Under the pieces are notes generated by a model. That model searched no databases and had not been told where the DNA came from. It saw nothing but the letters and a program-made list of their open reading frames with translations. 64,000 nt of DNA from Flavobacterium luteum. GTDB lineage: Bacteria > Bacteroidota > Bacteroidia > Flavobacteriales > Flavobacteriaceae. Positions within the stretch are counted from its first letter, which is position 1, and every line of letters starts with the position of its first letter. Below, in pieces: positions 1 to 8,652 of this stretch. The stretch spans positions 124,001-188,000 of the forward strand of contig NZ_WAEM01000004.1 of NCBI RefSeq assembly GCF_008806775.1, read 5' to 3'. A program made the translations under genes and the position numbers.

Positions 1-1
1 C

Positions 2-1261
2 TATTGTGTACTTCGTAATTATCATCAATTACCTTATTCTACAGATGGAAGTGATTTAGATATATTAATTGATAAAAATGATTCATTTTTATTCTTATCA
101 ATTTTGAATGAAACTTGTCAAAGTTATCAAGGCATGATTGTTTCATTTATTCCATCTGAAATTTGTCCAAGAATATGTTTACTTGGCATTGAAAATGGTG
201 GATGGGGGTTAATGATAGATCTTCATTACAACCAAATTCAATATCGTGGCCACACGATTGTTACAAACCAAAATATATGGAAAAACACTTTTATTTATAG
301 AGATAATATAAACGTGTTGAATCCTAGAGTAGATGCATTAATTGGATTATTCAAAGAATTATTAAATAATAAAACGTGTAAGCAAAAGTATTATGATGAT
401 TTTAAAAAGTACTGTTTAAACGCAGAATTTTTAGATGAAATATTTGGAGTAATAAATAAGCAAAACATAAGTCAAATTTTAATGGAATATTTAGAAGTTG
501 AATACTCAGAAAAAACAATAAAAAAACTAGCTAAACAATTAATCAAAGAGTTTCCTATTAAGAAAAATACTTTTTTCTATTATTTTGTTAAACTAAAACG
601 AATAATAAAAAAACCTGGTTATACAATTGTCTTTTTGGGCACAGATGGTTCAGGTAAAAGTACTATAATTGAAACTTTAAAACCAGTTCTAAACGAAGCA
701 TTTCATAAAGCAGTTTATTATGAACATTTGAGACCTAACAAATTTCCGAGTATTGCGCGCCTGTTGGGTAAAAAAGAGGAATTTAATGTGCCTGTTACAG
801 AACCTCACAGTAAGAAACCTTCAGGGTTTTTAGGTTCATTATTTCGATGGGGTTATTATTTAATTGATTACACACTTGGATATGCATTGAAAATCTATCC
901 TAAAAAAGCAATTCGCTCTTGTGTTTGGATTTTCGATCGTTATTATTATGATTATATAATTGACCCTAAGAGAGTTAGGATTAAATTGCCGAAAGTCATA
1001 TTAAAAATAGGACAAATAATTATACCCGAACCCGACATTATTTTATGTCTTGGTACAAATGCAGAAATTATTCATGAACGCAAACCTGAATTAGACTTGG
1101 GAGAAGTACATCGGCAAGTAACTGATTTGAAATTTTTTTGTAATTCTCATAAGCATGCTGTTTGGATTGATACAGGAACGAGTATTGAGGTATCTTCTGA
1201 TAATGCCCTTAAAGCTATAAGGGATATTATGGGAAAAAGATTTGAGTCAATTAAATTATAA
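2..1261 (+). CDS. Nucleotidyltransferase / thymidylate-kinase-like P-loop fusion (5' end outside window)
   Basis: The reading frame is open from base 2, so the gene begins before the window; the TTG near base 104 is internal, not a real start. The first visible residues include GSDLDILI, the metal-binding signature of a nucleotidyltransferase fold. About 210 visible residues in there is a P-loop, GTDGSGKST, and later a DRYYYDYIID motif like that of thymidylate-kinase-type nucleotide or sugar kinases. This two-domain arrangement is known from exopolysaccharide loci of Bacteroidota, but the substrate is not established; dTMP is unlikely to be the true one. The next gene, 489 bases downstream, is also a predicted small-molecule phosphotransferase. 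Family placement is fairly sure, function is not. Confidence 0.8.
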   Translation, partial: YCVLRNYHQLPYSTDGSDLDILIDKNDSFLFLSILNETCQSYQGMIVSFIPSEICPRICLLGIENGGWGLMIDLHYNQIQYRGHTIVTNQNIWKNTFIYRDNINVLNPRVDALIGLFKELLNNKTCKQKYYDDFKKYCLNAEFLDEIFGVINKQNISQILMEYLEVEYSEKTIKKLAKQLIKEFPIKKNTFFYYFVKLKRIIKKPGYTIVFLGTDGSGKSTIIETLKPVLNEAFHKAVYYEHLRPNKFPSIARLLGKKEEFNVPVTEPHSKKPSGFLGSLFRWGYYLIDYTLGYALKIYPKKAIRSCVWIFDRYYYDYIIDPKRVRIKLPKVILKIGQIIIPEPDIILCLGTNAEIIHERKPELDLGEVHRQVTDLKFFCNSHKHAVWIDTGTSIEVSSDNALKAIRDIMGKRFESIKL

Positions 1262-1750
1262 AATGGATATGAAATATCTTTATATACATTCATTTAATCT
1301 CTATTGGTTTAATTCCCCGAAGCTCTACTTCGATATAGGAAAGTTTGAAAACCTCGGTTTTCATAAAGCTAAAAATAAGTTCTTAGCCGATTAATACCTT
1401 GGTGGATCTGCCCCGAGGTAGTTTATTTCACAATTTTTTTTGGTATTGGTTAATAAACTATTTACAAAAAGCGCAAAGCATTCTAGTGATTTTTGAATAT
1501 CATAAACCTTTTGGATGTAATTAGTTTTTGATGATGATTTTTCATCAACTATAGTGATTTTCGATGGTAAACCGTATAGAAAATGAAAATTTTTTTCATT
1601 AAAAACGATTCTAGATACGTTTTTTGTTTCGTTTTATCGCAAACAAACACTCGAATTGACTTTTTTAATAATTACACCCAACGAGTTGAAAGATATAGAT
1701 TTTAATCTATAAAAAGCAATTAATAATTATTTAATAAATCATTTTAAATA
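1262..1750. other. 489-base intergenic region rich in hairpins, no convincing gene
   Basis: No gene of normal size is present. The only forward reading frame with an ATG is 43 codons (1263-1394) directly after the previous stop; it matches nothing I know. The region holds several perfect inverted repeats: CGAAG/CTTCG (1319-1332), GAAAACC/GGTTTTC (1347-1362), a GC-richer stem at 1395-1420, TTGATGA/TCATCAA (1528-1548) and TATAGATT/AATCTATA (1694-1711). The local GC-rich words at 1311-1420 stand out from the AT-rich surroundings and could be the remnant of a mobile or repeated element. No clear TAnnTTTG promoter was found before the gene at 1751. Confidence 0.5.
1395..1420 (+). terminator. Possible terminator hairpin after the kinase-like gene
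   Basis: TACCTTGG and CCGAGGTA can form an eight-pair stem with one G-U pair and a ten-base loop, followed 14 bases later by a run of eight T (1434-1441). It is the most GC-rich stem in the gap and lies 134 bases after the stop at 1261. The T run is too far from the stem for a textbook intrinsic terminator, so it may equally be part of a decayed element. Confidence 0.35.
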
Positions 1751-2677
1751 GTGATATATAATAAGTTTGTATATTTTCCTCCTAGAAGAAAGGAATATTT
1801 TTTTTCTTTAAAATTGATGCAAAAGAATAAGCGAATTTATTTTTTTTATTCTCCATTTACTTTAATAACTAAAATATTTTGGAAGCTACTATTGAATTCC
1901 AATTTTTTCCAATCATTTTTTACTTGTTCACAAAGTAATCTACCATCTTCCATTCAAACAATACTTAGATTATTAGATTCAAATGATGCAAAATTTCAAA
2001 TAAAAAGAGGAACCAAAGGTCCCGATCAAAAAATAACATTAATAATGCATGCTAATCTTGATAAAACAACCTTCTTTAAGATTGGCAATACAAATAGAGG
2101 AATTGAGTTGATAAAGAATGAATATTCTATTTTAAAAGAATTAGAAGGAAAATTTAATGCACCACACATAATAAACTACTATAAAAAGGATGAATTTCTA
2201 TTTATGGAAACAGATTATATTGCTGCTCCAAAAGTAAAATCAACTGCTATAAATGAATGTATATCTAAATACATTTTGAGTATTGCGTCCTATAAATTGA
2301 ATTCAAATGAAACCTATATTAAAAGTTTTAACCATGGCGATTGTTGTCCCTGGAATCTTTTATATTTAGAACATAATAAAGTTTTGTTAATAGATTGGGA
2401 ACTAGCAGGTGAAAACATACTTGGATATGATTTATTTACTTTTATTTTTCAACCCCCTTTTCTTCTAAATCCTAATAAATCAAATCGAAGTATTTTAGAA
2501 GACAATGTTATTTGGATTAAAATTTTTTTTAGTCACTTTCAAGTAGATAATTGGATCGATTATTTGAGTATTTTTATAAATAGTAAAATTGAATCTGAAA
2601 ACAAAAAACTTAATGATTCTCAATTAATTAAAAAATATCTTCAATTGCAGGAAGACTTGCCAAATTTAGAATTATGA
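1751..2677 (+). CDS. Aminoglycoside/choline-kinase-like phosphotransferase
   Basis: A predicted cytoplasmic small-molecule kinase of the APH / choline kinase / LPS-kinase fold. The catalytic loop HGDCCPWNLLY lies near residue 195 and the metal-binding IDWE near residue 213; both are intact. The 308-residue size fits. The N-terminal 30 residues are poorly conserved in look and strongly AT-rich; the assigned start is GTG at 1751, but ATG at 1817 is a good alternative, since a stop in frame lies just before 1751. It overlaps the next glycosyltransferase gene by four bases (ATGA), which suggests translational coupling and a role in glycan assembly, for example phosphorylating a sugar or lipid-linked intermediate. 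The acceptor cannot be read from the sequence. Confidence 0.75.
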   Translation: MIYNKFVYFPPRRKEYFFSLKLMQKNKRIYFFYSPFTLITKIFWKLLLNSNFFQSFFTCSQSNLPSSIQTILRLLDSNDAKFQIKRGTKGPDQKITLIMHANLDKTTFFKIGNTNRGIELIKNEYSILKELEGKFNAPHIINYYKKDEFLFMETDYIAAPKVKSTAINECISKYILSIASYKLNSNETYIKSFNHGDCCPWNLLYLEHNKVLLIDWELAGENILGYDLFTFIFQPPFLLNPNKSNRSILEDNVIWIKIFFSHFQVDNWIDYLSIFINSKIESENKKLNDSQLIKKYLQLQEDLPNLEL

Positions 2678-5127
2678 GAGTACTTTTGTCTGCATATGCA
2701 TGTGAACCAAATAGAGGTTCAGAGCCAGGAGTAGGATGGAATTGGCTTGTGCAAATCGCTGAACGCGGACATAAGGTTATTGTTATTACTAGAAAAAATA
2801 ATAAAGAAGTTATTGAAAATTATAATTATAAGAATGAAAACATTCAATATATTTTCTTTGATTTTCCTGATAGTATAATTTTCATAAAAAAAATAATCGG
2901 TGTTCATTTATATTATTTATTATGGCAAATAGGTATATATTTTAAAGTCAAAAAGAGACTACATATATTAAAACCTGATATTATTCATCATATTACTTTT
3001 GTTGCTATTAGGAAATATAGTTTTCTATGTTTCTTAGGGATACCATTTTATTATGGACCATTAGGTGGAGGAGAATCCTGCCCTGATGTACTTCTAAAAG
3101 GGCTTCCTCTTATAGATTTATTGAAAGAAAAATTACGAAAAGTATTGAATTCTATTATAAAATGGAATCCTATTTCTTATTCAATCTTTAATCATTCTAG
3201 AAAAATTTTTACAACTACAACAGAGTCTGCGTCATATTTGCCGGATTCATTTAAAAGTAAAATTCACTCTCTTCCTGCTATTGGTGTAACTAATGAAATC
3301 AATAAATTAAAAAAAGAGGCAAAAACCGGAAAGTTAAAGATTTTATATGTTGGTAATTTCATTTATTTAAAAGGGTTGCAAATTGTTTTTGATGCTTTGT
3401 ATCTTCTTAAATGTCAAGGAATTGATTTTTCATTTACTATTGTTGGGAAAGGAGGTTTTAAAAAGTTTTTAAAAAATAAAGAAAAAAAACTAAATCTTGA
3501 GGAAAATATTAAATGGATTAATTGGTTACCTCAAGAAGAACTTAAAGAATTGTATCAGAGCAATGATTTATTTTTATTTTCTAGTTTACATGACAGCGGC
3601 GGAATGGTATTACTAGAGGCAATTAGTAATGGGCTACCTGTGATGAGTTTTAATTTAGGCGGTGCGGGATTTTTTAATAATGATGAAATTGGATGGATTA
3701 TAAATGTAAATAAAAAAAGTTATAATGAAGTAGTTGAGGAAATGTCGAATAGATTGTTAAATCTTACAAAGAACACTAATGAAATTGCTTTAAAGTCTCA
3801 AAAATGTTATGAAGAGAGTGTAAATTATTCGTGGAAATTAACTGTTAAACGTGTCTATAAAATTATAGAAGAGGATTATAAAGATTTAAAAAGCAAATTA
3901 AGTTTAGCAGAAGATTTGAATCCAAATAAAGTTCAAAAATACAATAGAATAATAATTGCTTATGCCTGCGAAGATAGCGGTTCTGAGCCTGGCGTGGGGT
4001 ACTACTGGAGCAAGGCAATAGCTACAATTTGTAAAGACGAAAAAATTCTATTAATTACTAGAAAAAACAATAATGTTTCAACAGTTGTAAACAATACTAA
4101 TCTTTTTTCATTAGGAATTGATTTACCAAGTAGAATCCTGGTCATTAAAAAATTTTTAGGTATTAGGATATATTACTTTATTTGGCAATTCTTAGTTTTT
4201 CTTCATTTACTTTTTAACATTCGTAAATATAAAGGTTGTGTAATCCATCAACTAACATTTACACCTCTTTATTACCCACCAATATTTTTTTTATTGCCTT
4301 TTAAATTTATTTGGGGACCTTTAGGAGGTGGAGAATTTTTCCCTTTAAGTTATCTATCAGCACTAAAAAAGAGAGATGCTGTTAAAGAAATATTTAGAAT
4401 TATTATTCGCAACTCAATATATATCAATCCTTTGTTTTATTTAGGATGTGCAAAATCAATAAAAATTATTTGTTCCTCTCCAGATAGTGCTAGAATGATT
4501 CCAAGCTTTTATAAGCACAAAGTAGAATTAGAACTAATGGTTTTTGATAAGGATAAGAATTTTGTAAATAGTACTCCTGAAAAAAATATTATAATTGCCA
4601 ATAGACTTATTGATTGGAAGATGACTCATCTTTTTGTTGAGGCTTTTAGTGAATATATTGCTAAAAACAATACTGATTATAAACTTATCATTGTAGGTGA
4701 TGGACCATATTATAGTAAAATAAAACCTTTTATCGACAATGTTAATATTATCCATTTCAAGAGATTTAAACAGAGAGAAGATATGTTAAATGTTCTAAGG
4801 AATGCATCTCTTTTTGTTTCAACTTCGCTACACGATTCGGGATCAGCCTCTTTATTAGAAGCAATTAGTTATGGCTTGCCTTTTCTTGCCACTAAAACTG
4901 GGGCTCATAATGTTTATCTAGACAAAGGAATAGGTTTTGGATTTGAGTTAGAAGATTTTAACTTAGATAAAGAAAAAATTAAAAGTATATTATTTAAAAT
5001 ATTAAATGACAAATCAATATTGATTGAAGAATCAAAGAAGGTAGTTGAATGTTATAGAGATTATTTTAGCGAAAAAGCTAAAATAATAAGAGTAAAAAAT
5101 TTAATAGATATAAAAACAAATTTATAA
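2674..5127 (+). CDS. Double glycosyltransferase: two GT4-type modules in one chain
   Basis: At 817 residues this is about twice the usual GT4 length. Residues 1-400 and about 423-817 are clearly two versions of the same protein: both begin with AYACE followed by GSEPGVG, both carry ITRKNN, GPLGGGE near residues 128-134 of each unit, and a C-terminal donor-site motif, SSLHDSGGMVLLEAIS in the first and TSLHDSGSASLLEAIS in the second. The two halves are diverged well beyond a recent copy, so each may add a different sugar or the pair may act in turn. There is no sign of a frameshift between them. The gene overlaps the preceding kinase-like gene by four bases. Cytoplasmic membrane-associated action is expected for the family. 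Confidence 0.85.
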   Translation: MRVLLSAYACEPNRGSEPGVGWNWLVQIAERGHKVIVITRKNNKEVIENYNYKNENIQYIFFDFPDSIIFIKKIIGVHLYYLLWQIGIYFKVKKRLHILKPDIIHHITFVAIRKYSFLCFLGIPFYYGPLGGGESCPDVLLKGLPLIDLLKEKLRKVLNSIIKWNPISYSIFNHSRKIFTTTTESASYLPDSFKSKIHSLPAIGVTNEINKLKKEAKTGKLKILYVGNFIYLKGLQIVFDALYLLKCQGIDFSFTIVGKGGFKKFLKNKEKKLNLEENIKWINWLPQEELKELYQSNDLFLFSSLHDSGGMVLLEAISNGLPVMSFNLGGAGFFNNDEIGWIINVNKKSYNEVVEEMSNRLLNLTKNTNEIALKSQKCYEESVNYSWKLTVKRVYKIIEEDYKDLKSKLSLAEDLNPNKVQKYNRIIIAYACEDSGSEPGVGYYWSKAIATICKDEKILLITRKNNNVSTVVNNTNLFSLGIDLPSRILVIKKFLGIRIYYFIWQFLVFLHLLFNIRKYKGCVIHQLTFTPLYYPPIFFLLPFKFIWGPLGGGEFFPLSYLSALKKRDAVKEIFRIIIRNSIYINPLFYLGCAKSIKIICSSPDSARMIPSFYKHKVELELMVFDKDKNFVNSTPEKNIIIANRLIDWKMTHLFVEAFSEYIAKNNTDYKLIIVGDGPYYSKIKPFIDNVNIIHFKRFKQREDMLNVLRNASLFVSTSLHDSGSASLLEAISYGLPFLATKTGAHNVYLDKGIGFGFELEDFNLDKEKIKSILFKILNDKSILIEESKKVVECYRDYFSEKAKIIRVKNLIDIKTNL

Positions 5128-5162
5128 GTTTGAAAATCAGTAAATCTTATTAGTAACTAACA

Positions 5163-6269
5163 TTGAAACGAATATTATTTTTATTACATCTTCCTCCACC
5201 AATTCATGGTGCTGCAATGGTTGGAAAGTATATACAAGAAAGTAAAATAATAAATAATCAATTTGATACAAATTTTATAAATTTATCTACATCAAAAACA
5301 CTTAATGATATAGGTCAAAATGGAAAAGGTAAAATAGGAAGCTTATTGTATTTACTTAATAAAGTTATTAAATCAGTATCAAGTAACAAGTTTGATTTAT
5401 GTTATATGACACTTTCAACAAACGGGCTTGGATTTTATAAGGATTTTTTAATCGTTATTCTTCTAAAATTATATCGTGTAAAAATAATTTATCATTTTCA
5501 CAATAAGGGGTTTTTTGAAAAACAAAATAAATTTTTTAATCATATTTTGTATAAAATAACATTTCGAAAAACAATGAGTATTTTAATATCAAAATATTTG
5601 TATTACGACATTCAAAAATATGTTAATAATAACGATGTTTTTTATTGTCATAATGGTATACCTAAAATAGATTTGTCATTGCCAATATTGAAAAATGATA
5701 TAGAGGTTAAGCCTTTTTCTATATTATTTTTATCTAATATGATGATAGAAAAAGGAGTCTTTGTACTTTTAGAAGCATGTAATATTTTAAAAAGCAGGAA
5801 AGTGTCATTTGAATGTAATTTTGTTGGAGCTTGGTCAGATATTACTAAAGAAATCTTCGATGAATATGTTTCAGAATTGGATTTAAATCAATATGTATTT
5901 GCCCATGGTAAGAAATACGATGAAGAAAAACTTCAATTTTTTAATGAGGCAGATGTTTTTGTTTTTCCAACTTTTTACCATAATGAAACTTTTGGTTTGG
6001 TCTTACTAGAGGCAATGCAGCATAGTTTGCCAGTTATCTCATGTTCAGAAGGCGGAATTCCTGATGTGGTTCAAGATGGTAATACAGGATTTTTAGTTCC
6101 AAAAAAAGATAGTCTAGCATTAGCAGAAAAGATAGAAGTTTTAATTAATAATCCAAAATTAATCAAAGAAATGGGGCAAGCTGGTAAAATGAGATATAGT
6201 GAATTATTTACTTTAGAGAAATTTGAAAACAATTTATGTGATATCATTAAACAGGCTATAGAAAAATGA
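5163..6269 (+). CDS. GT4 glycosyltransferase
   Basis: A 368-residue GT-B fold glycosyltransferase of family GT4. The start is a TTG at 5163, chosen because it gives the typical N-terminus MKRILFLLHLPPPIHGAA with its glycine-rich loop; no ATG lies nearby. The C-terminal half carries the E-x7-E donor-binding motif in ETFGLVLLE near residue 275, followed by the usual GGIPDVV and GFLV segments. It is 35 bases after the double glycosyltransferase and overlaps the GT26 gene by four bases, so all are likely in one operon. Donor and acceptor sugars are not predictable. Confidence 0.85.
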   Translation: MKRILFLLHLPPPIHGAAMVGKYIQESKIINNQFDTNFINLSTSKTLNDIGQNGKGKIGSLLYLLNKVIKSVSSNKFDLCYMTLSTNGLGFYKDFLIVILLKLYRVKIIYHFHNKGFFEKQNKFFNHILYKITFRKTMSILISKYLYYDIQKYVNNNDVFYCHNGIPKIDLSLPILKNDIEVKPFSILFLSNMMIEKGVFVLLEACNILKSRKVSFECNFVGAWSDITKEIFDEYVSELDLNQYVFAHGKKYDEEKLQFFNEADVFVFPTFYHNETFGLVLLEAMQHSLPVISCSEGGIPDVVQDGNTGFLVPKKDSLALAEKIEVLINNPKLIKEMGQAGKMRYSELFTLEKFENNLCDIIKQAIEK

Positions 6270-7006
6270 AGAATAATGCAGTTAACTCTATCAATTTATT
6301 AGACTATTCTATTTTTAGTGGTCAACTCAATCAGATTTATTCTGAACATAAAATAAGTATAAATACAATCAATCAATATTCTCTTTGCATTGCTGAAAAT
6401 GATTATGAATTTAAAAAGTCACTTACTCAATCAGATATATTACTTCCGGATGGCATGGCAATTGTTAAAGCAGTAAAGTTTATAACAGGTAATAAAATTG
6501 AGAAGATTGCTGGATCAGATGTGCATCTATTTCTGTTGTCTGAATTGAATAAGAAAAAAGGCAAATGTTTTTATTTAGGCTCTGCTGAAAATACTTTGAA
6601 AAAAATTAGGCAGCGATTAGCAAATGAGTTTCCAAATATCCAAGTTGAGACTTTTTCGCCACCATTTCAAGCCAGTTTTTCAAAATCTGAAGACAAACAA
6701 ATGATTGCTGCTATAAATGCATTTCGACCAGATGTTCTATTTATTGGGATGACTGCACCTAAACAAGAAAAATGGTCTCACCTAAACAAAGAAGAATTAA
6801 ATGTTAAAATAGTGTGTTCTATTGGAGCTGTTTTTGATTTCTATGCAGAAACAATTGTTCGTCCTCATCCCTTTTGGATAAAATTAAGTCTAGAATGGTT
6901 TATTCGTTTGATAAAAGAGCCAAAACGCATGTGGAAGAGGTATTTATACTTTGGACCAGTTTTTATAAAATTAATTTTGAAAGAAAAAATAAAATTAGCT
7001 AAATAA
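6266..7006 (+). CDS. WecG/TagA/CpsF-family (GT26) glycosyltransferase
   Basis: A 246-residue protein with the hallmarks of the WecG/TagA/CpsF family: LLPDGMAIVKA near residue 57, GSAENTLKK near residue 99, and GMTAPKQEKW near residue 160. Members transfer a sugar such as ManNAc or ManNAcA onto an undecaprenyl-diphosphate-linked first sugar, usually as the second step of a surface polymer. Length is normal. The gene starts inside the end of the previous one (ATGA) and is followed 70 bases on by a phosphoglycosyltransferase, which fits a second-sugar role. The exact donor is not determined. Confidence 0.88.
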   Translation: MKNNAVNSINLLDYSIFSGQLNQIYSEHKISINTINQYSLCIAENDYEFKKSLTQSDILLPDGMAIVKAVKFITGNKIEKIAGSDVHLFLLSELNKKKGKCFYLGSAENTLKKIRQRLANEFPNIQVETFSPPFQASFSKSEDKQMIAAINAFRPDVLFIGMTAPKQEKWSHLNKEELNVKIVCSIGAVFDFYAETIVRPHPFWIKLSLEWFIRLIKEPKRMWKRYLYFGPVFIKLILKEKIKLAK

Positions 7007-7076
7007 AATTATTATTTTTAATTTATAAATAATGAAATTGTACTTTTAAAAAAAAATCAAATAGATTTAATTTTAT

Positions 7077-8495
7077 ATGTCTCTATTACAAAATCTTGCT
7101 ACCTATCGTTTTTATCGCTACTTTAAAATGTGCTTCCTACTTTGGGATTTAGTACTATTAAATAGCGCTATACTTTTTTCTTTTATTATAAGGAATGGGA
7201 GTATTAAAGACATAAATTTAAAGGAAGTAGAAATTATTTCATTATTATCAAATCTGCTTTGGGTATTTTTATTGTTATATAAAAATGCCTACAGAATAAT
7301 TAGAATAGAAAGAATAGAATCTATTTTAATCAGAACTATTAGATTAGTTTTAATTCATGCAGTAACAATTTCAGCTTTTGTGATTGGTTTGAAATTTTAT
7401 CGAATTTCGCGTTTAAGATTGTTTGTTTTTTATATAATTTTTTTCATTTTTCTATTTGTTTCTAGGGTATTATTCATGAAAATTTTAAAATATGTTCGTG
7501 CAAAAGGATATAATTTTAGAAATGTGATAATAGTAGGAGCTAATGACACAGGAGAACATATTAATAAACTATTATCAAAAGATTTATCATATGGATACCG
7601 AGTATTAGGGTTTTTTGATGATCATGTTGATCCTTTTTCATTTATTTCAACACCACTTTTAGGCGGTTTTGATGATATTCCAGAATTTATTGTGAATCAT
7701 AAAATAGATGAAATGTATATTGCATTACATATCGACAATATTAAAATTATTAATAAACTTACAGCCCTTTGTGAGAGAAACATGATTCGTATTAAATTTA
7801 TTCCCGATTTTCAGTTATATACTAAATCAAGAAAAGTGGAAATTAGTTTTTATGAAAATACTCCTGTTCTAATGTTACGAAAAGAACCATTAGAACTCAC
7901 AATTAATCGCCTAGAAAAGAAAGTTTTTGATGTTTGTTTCTCTTTTCTGGTTATTGTATTAATTTTCCCTTGGTTATTTCCAATACTAATGTTACTCATA
8001 AAATTAGATTCTTCAGGACCCGTTTTTTTTAAACAAGTGCGTTCAGGAAGAGATAACAAAGAGTTCAACTGTATTAAATTTAGAACAATGTATACTAATA
8101 AGTTTGCAGATGAGCTACAAGCAACCCAAGGAGATATTCGAGTTACAAAAATTGGAGCTTTCATGCGTAGAACAAATTTAGACGAATTGCCACAGTTTAT
8201 AAATGTTTTAACAGGAGATATGTCAGTAGTAGGGCCTAGACCACATATGTTGAAACACACAGAACAATATTCAGAGCTTATCAGCAACTATCTTGTACGT
8301 CATTATGCAAAACCTGGAATTACTGGATGGGCACAAGTAAATGGTTTTCGTGGTGAGACTAAGGAGTTGATTGAAATGAAAGACCGAGTAGATTATGATA
8401 TTTGGTACATTGAAAATTGGAATTTTTTATTAGATTTAAAAATAATTTATAGAACTATATTTAATGTTTTTAGGGTTGATGATAATGCTTATTAG
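7077..8495 (+). CDS. Long polyprenyl-phosphate glycosylphosphotransferase (WcaJ type)
   Basis: The predicted initiating enzyme of a polymer: it moves a sugar-1-phosphate from a nucleotide sugar onto undecaprenyl phosphate in the inner membrane. The 472 residues show four N-terminal membrane segments within residues 13-135, a Rossmann-like CoA-binding domain at about 140-260, one more membrane segment near 285-305, and the catalytic sugar-transferase domain with FFKQVRSGRDN, KFRTM, RRTNLDELPQ and GPRPHM (near residue 385), ending in the conserved PGITGWAQVNGFRGE. All usual motifs are intact. This is the longest of the three such transferases in the window. It precedes the first export / kinase pair. 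Confidence 0.92.
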   Translation: MSLLQNLATYRFYRYFKMCFLLWDLVLLNSAILFSFIIRNGSIKDINLKEVEIISLLSNLLWVFLLLYKNAYRIIRIERIESILIRTIRLVLIHAVTISAFVIGLKFYRISRLRLFVFYIIFFIFLFVSRVLFMKILKYVRAKGYNFRNVIIVGANDTGEHINKLLSKDLSYGYRVLGFFDDHVDPFSFISTPLLGGFDDIPEFIVNHKIDEMYIALHIDNIKIINKLTALCERNMIRIKFIPDFQLYTKSRKVEISFYENTPVLMLRKEPLELTINRLEKKVFDVCFSFLVIVLIFPWLFPILMLLIKLDSSGPVFFKQVRSGRDNKEFNCIKFRTMYTNKFADELQATQGDIRVTKIGAFMRRTNLDELPQFINVLTGDMSVVGPRPHMLKHTEQYSELISNYLVRHYAKPGITGWAQVNGFRGETKELIEMKDRVDYDIWYIENWNFLLDLKIIYRTIFNVFRVDDNAY

Positions 8496-8582
8496 TAATT
8501 TAAATGACTATAAATACTTGAAAAGAATATGAAAGTCTTATCATAAAATTATGACCCCTATTATTTTAGTGTGAGAAAACGG

Positions 8583-8607
8583 TTTCTAAAATTTATTTCT
8601 AAAATTT
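8583..8607. repeat. Two direct copies of a 12-base word before the first export gene
   Basis: TTTCTAAAATTT occurs at 8583-8594 and again at 8596-8607, one base apart, just upstream of the promoter-like element for the export lipoprotein gene. It could be a tandem binding site or a chance result of AT-rich sequence. Confidence 0.4.
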
Positions 8608-8632
8608 TGTACATCTATATTAATTATATTTG
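8605..8632 (+). promoter_or_regulatory. Candidate Bacteroidota promoter of the first export / kinase pair
   Basis: TATATTTG at 8625-8632 matches the -7 consensus TAnnTTTG of Bacteroidota. A TTTTG lies at 8605-8609, giving a spacing of 15 bases, which is short for the expected 17-23. Transcription would begin near 8638, which rules against the GTG at 8635 as start codon and favours ATG 8653. Confidence 0.5.
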
Positions 8633-8652
8633 CAGTGTTAAAAAAAACAATT

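Noticed and set aside
1263..1394. 43-codon forward frame after the first gene
   Set aside because: No recognisable protein, and it overlaps two inverted repeats, so it is kept only as part of the gap description.
2674..5127. Double GT4 gene as a sequencing artefact joining two genes
   Set aside because: The linker between the halves is in frame and coding-like, with no homopolymer or composition break near residue 400-423.
7850..8287. 145-codon open frame on the minus strand
   Set aside because: It lies fully within the conserved catalytic domain of the phosphoglycosyltransferase and its translation shows no family motif; it is a shadow of the real gene.
8635..8652. GTG start for the first export lipoprotein
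   Set aside because: The predicted transcript begins near 8638, and ATG 8653 gives a better lipoprotein signal peptide.
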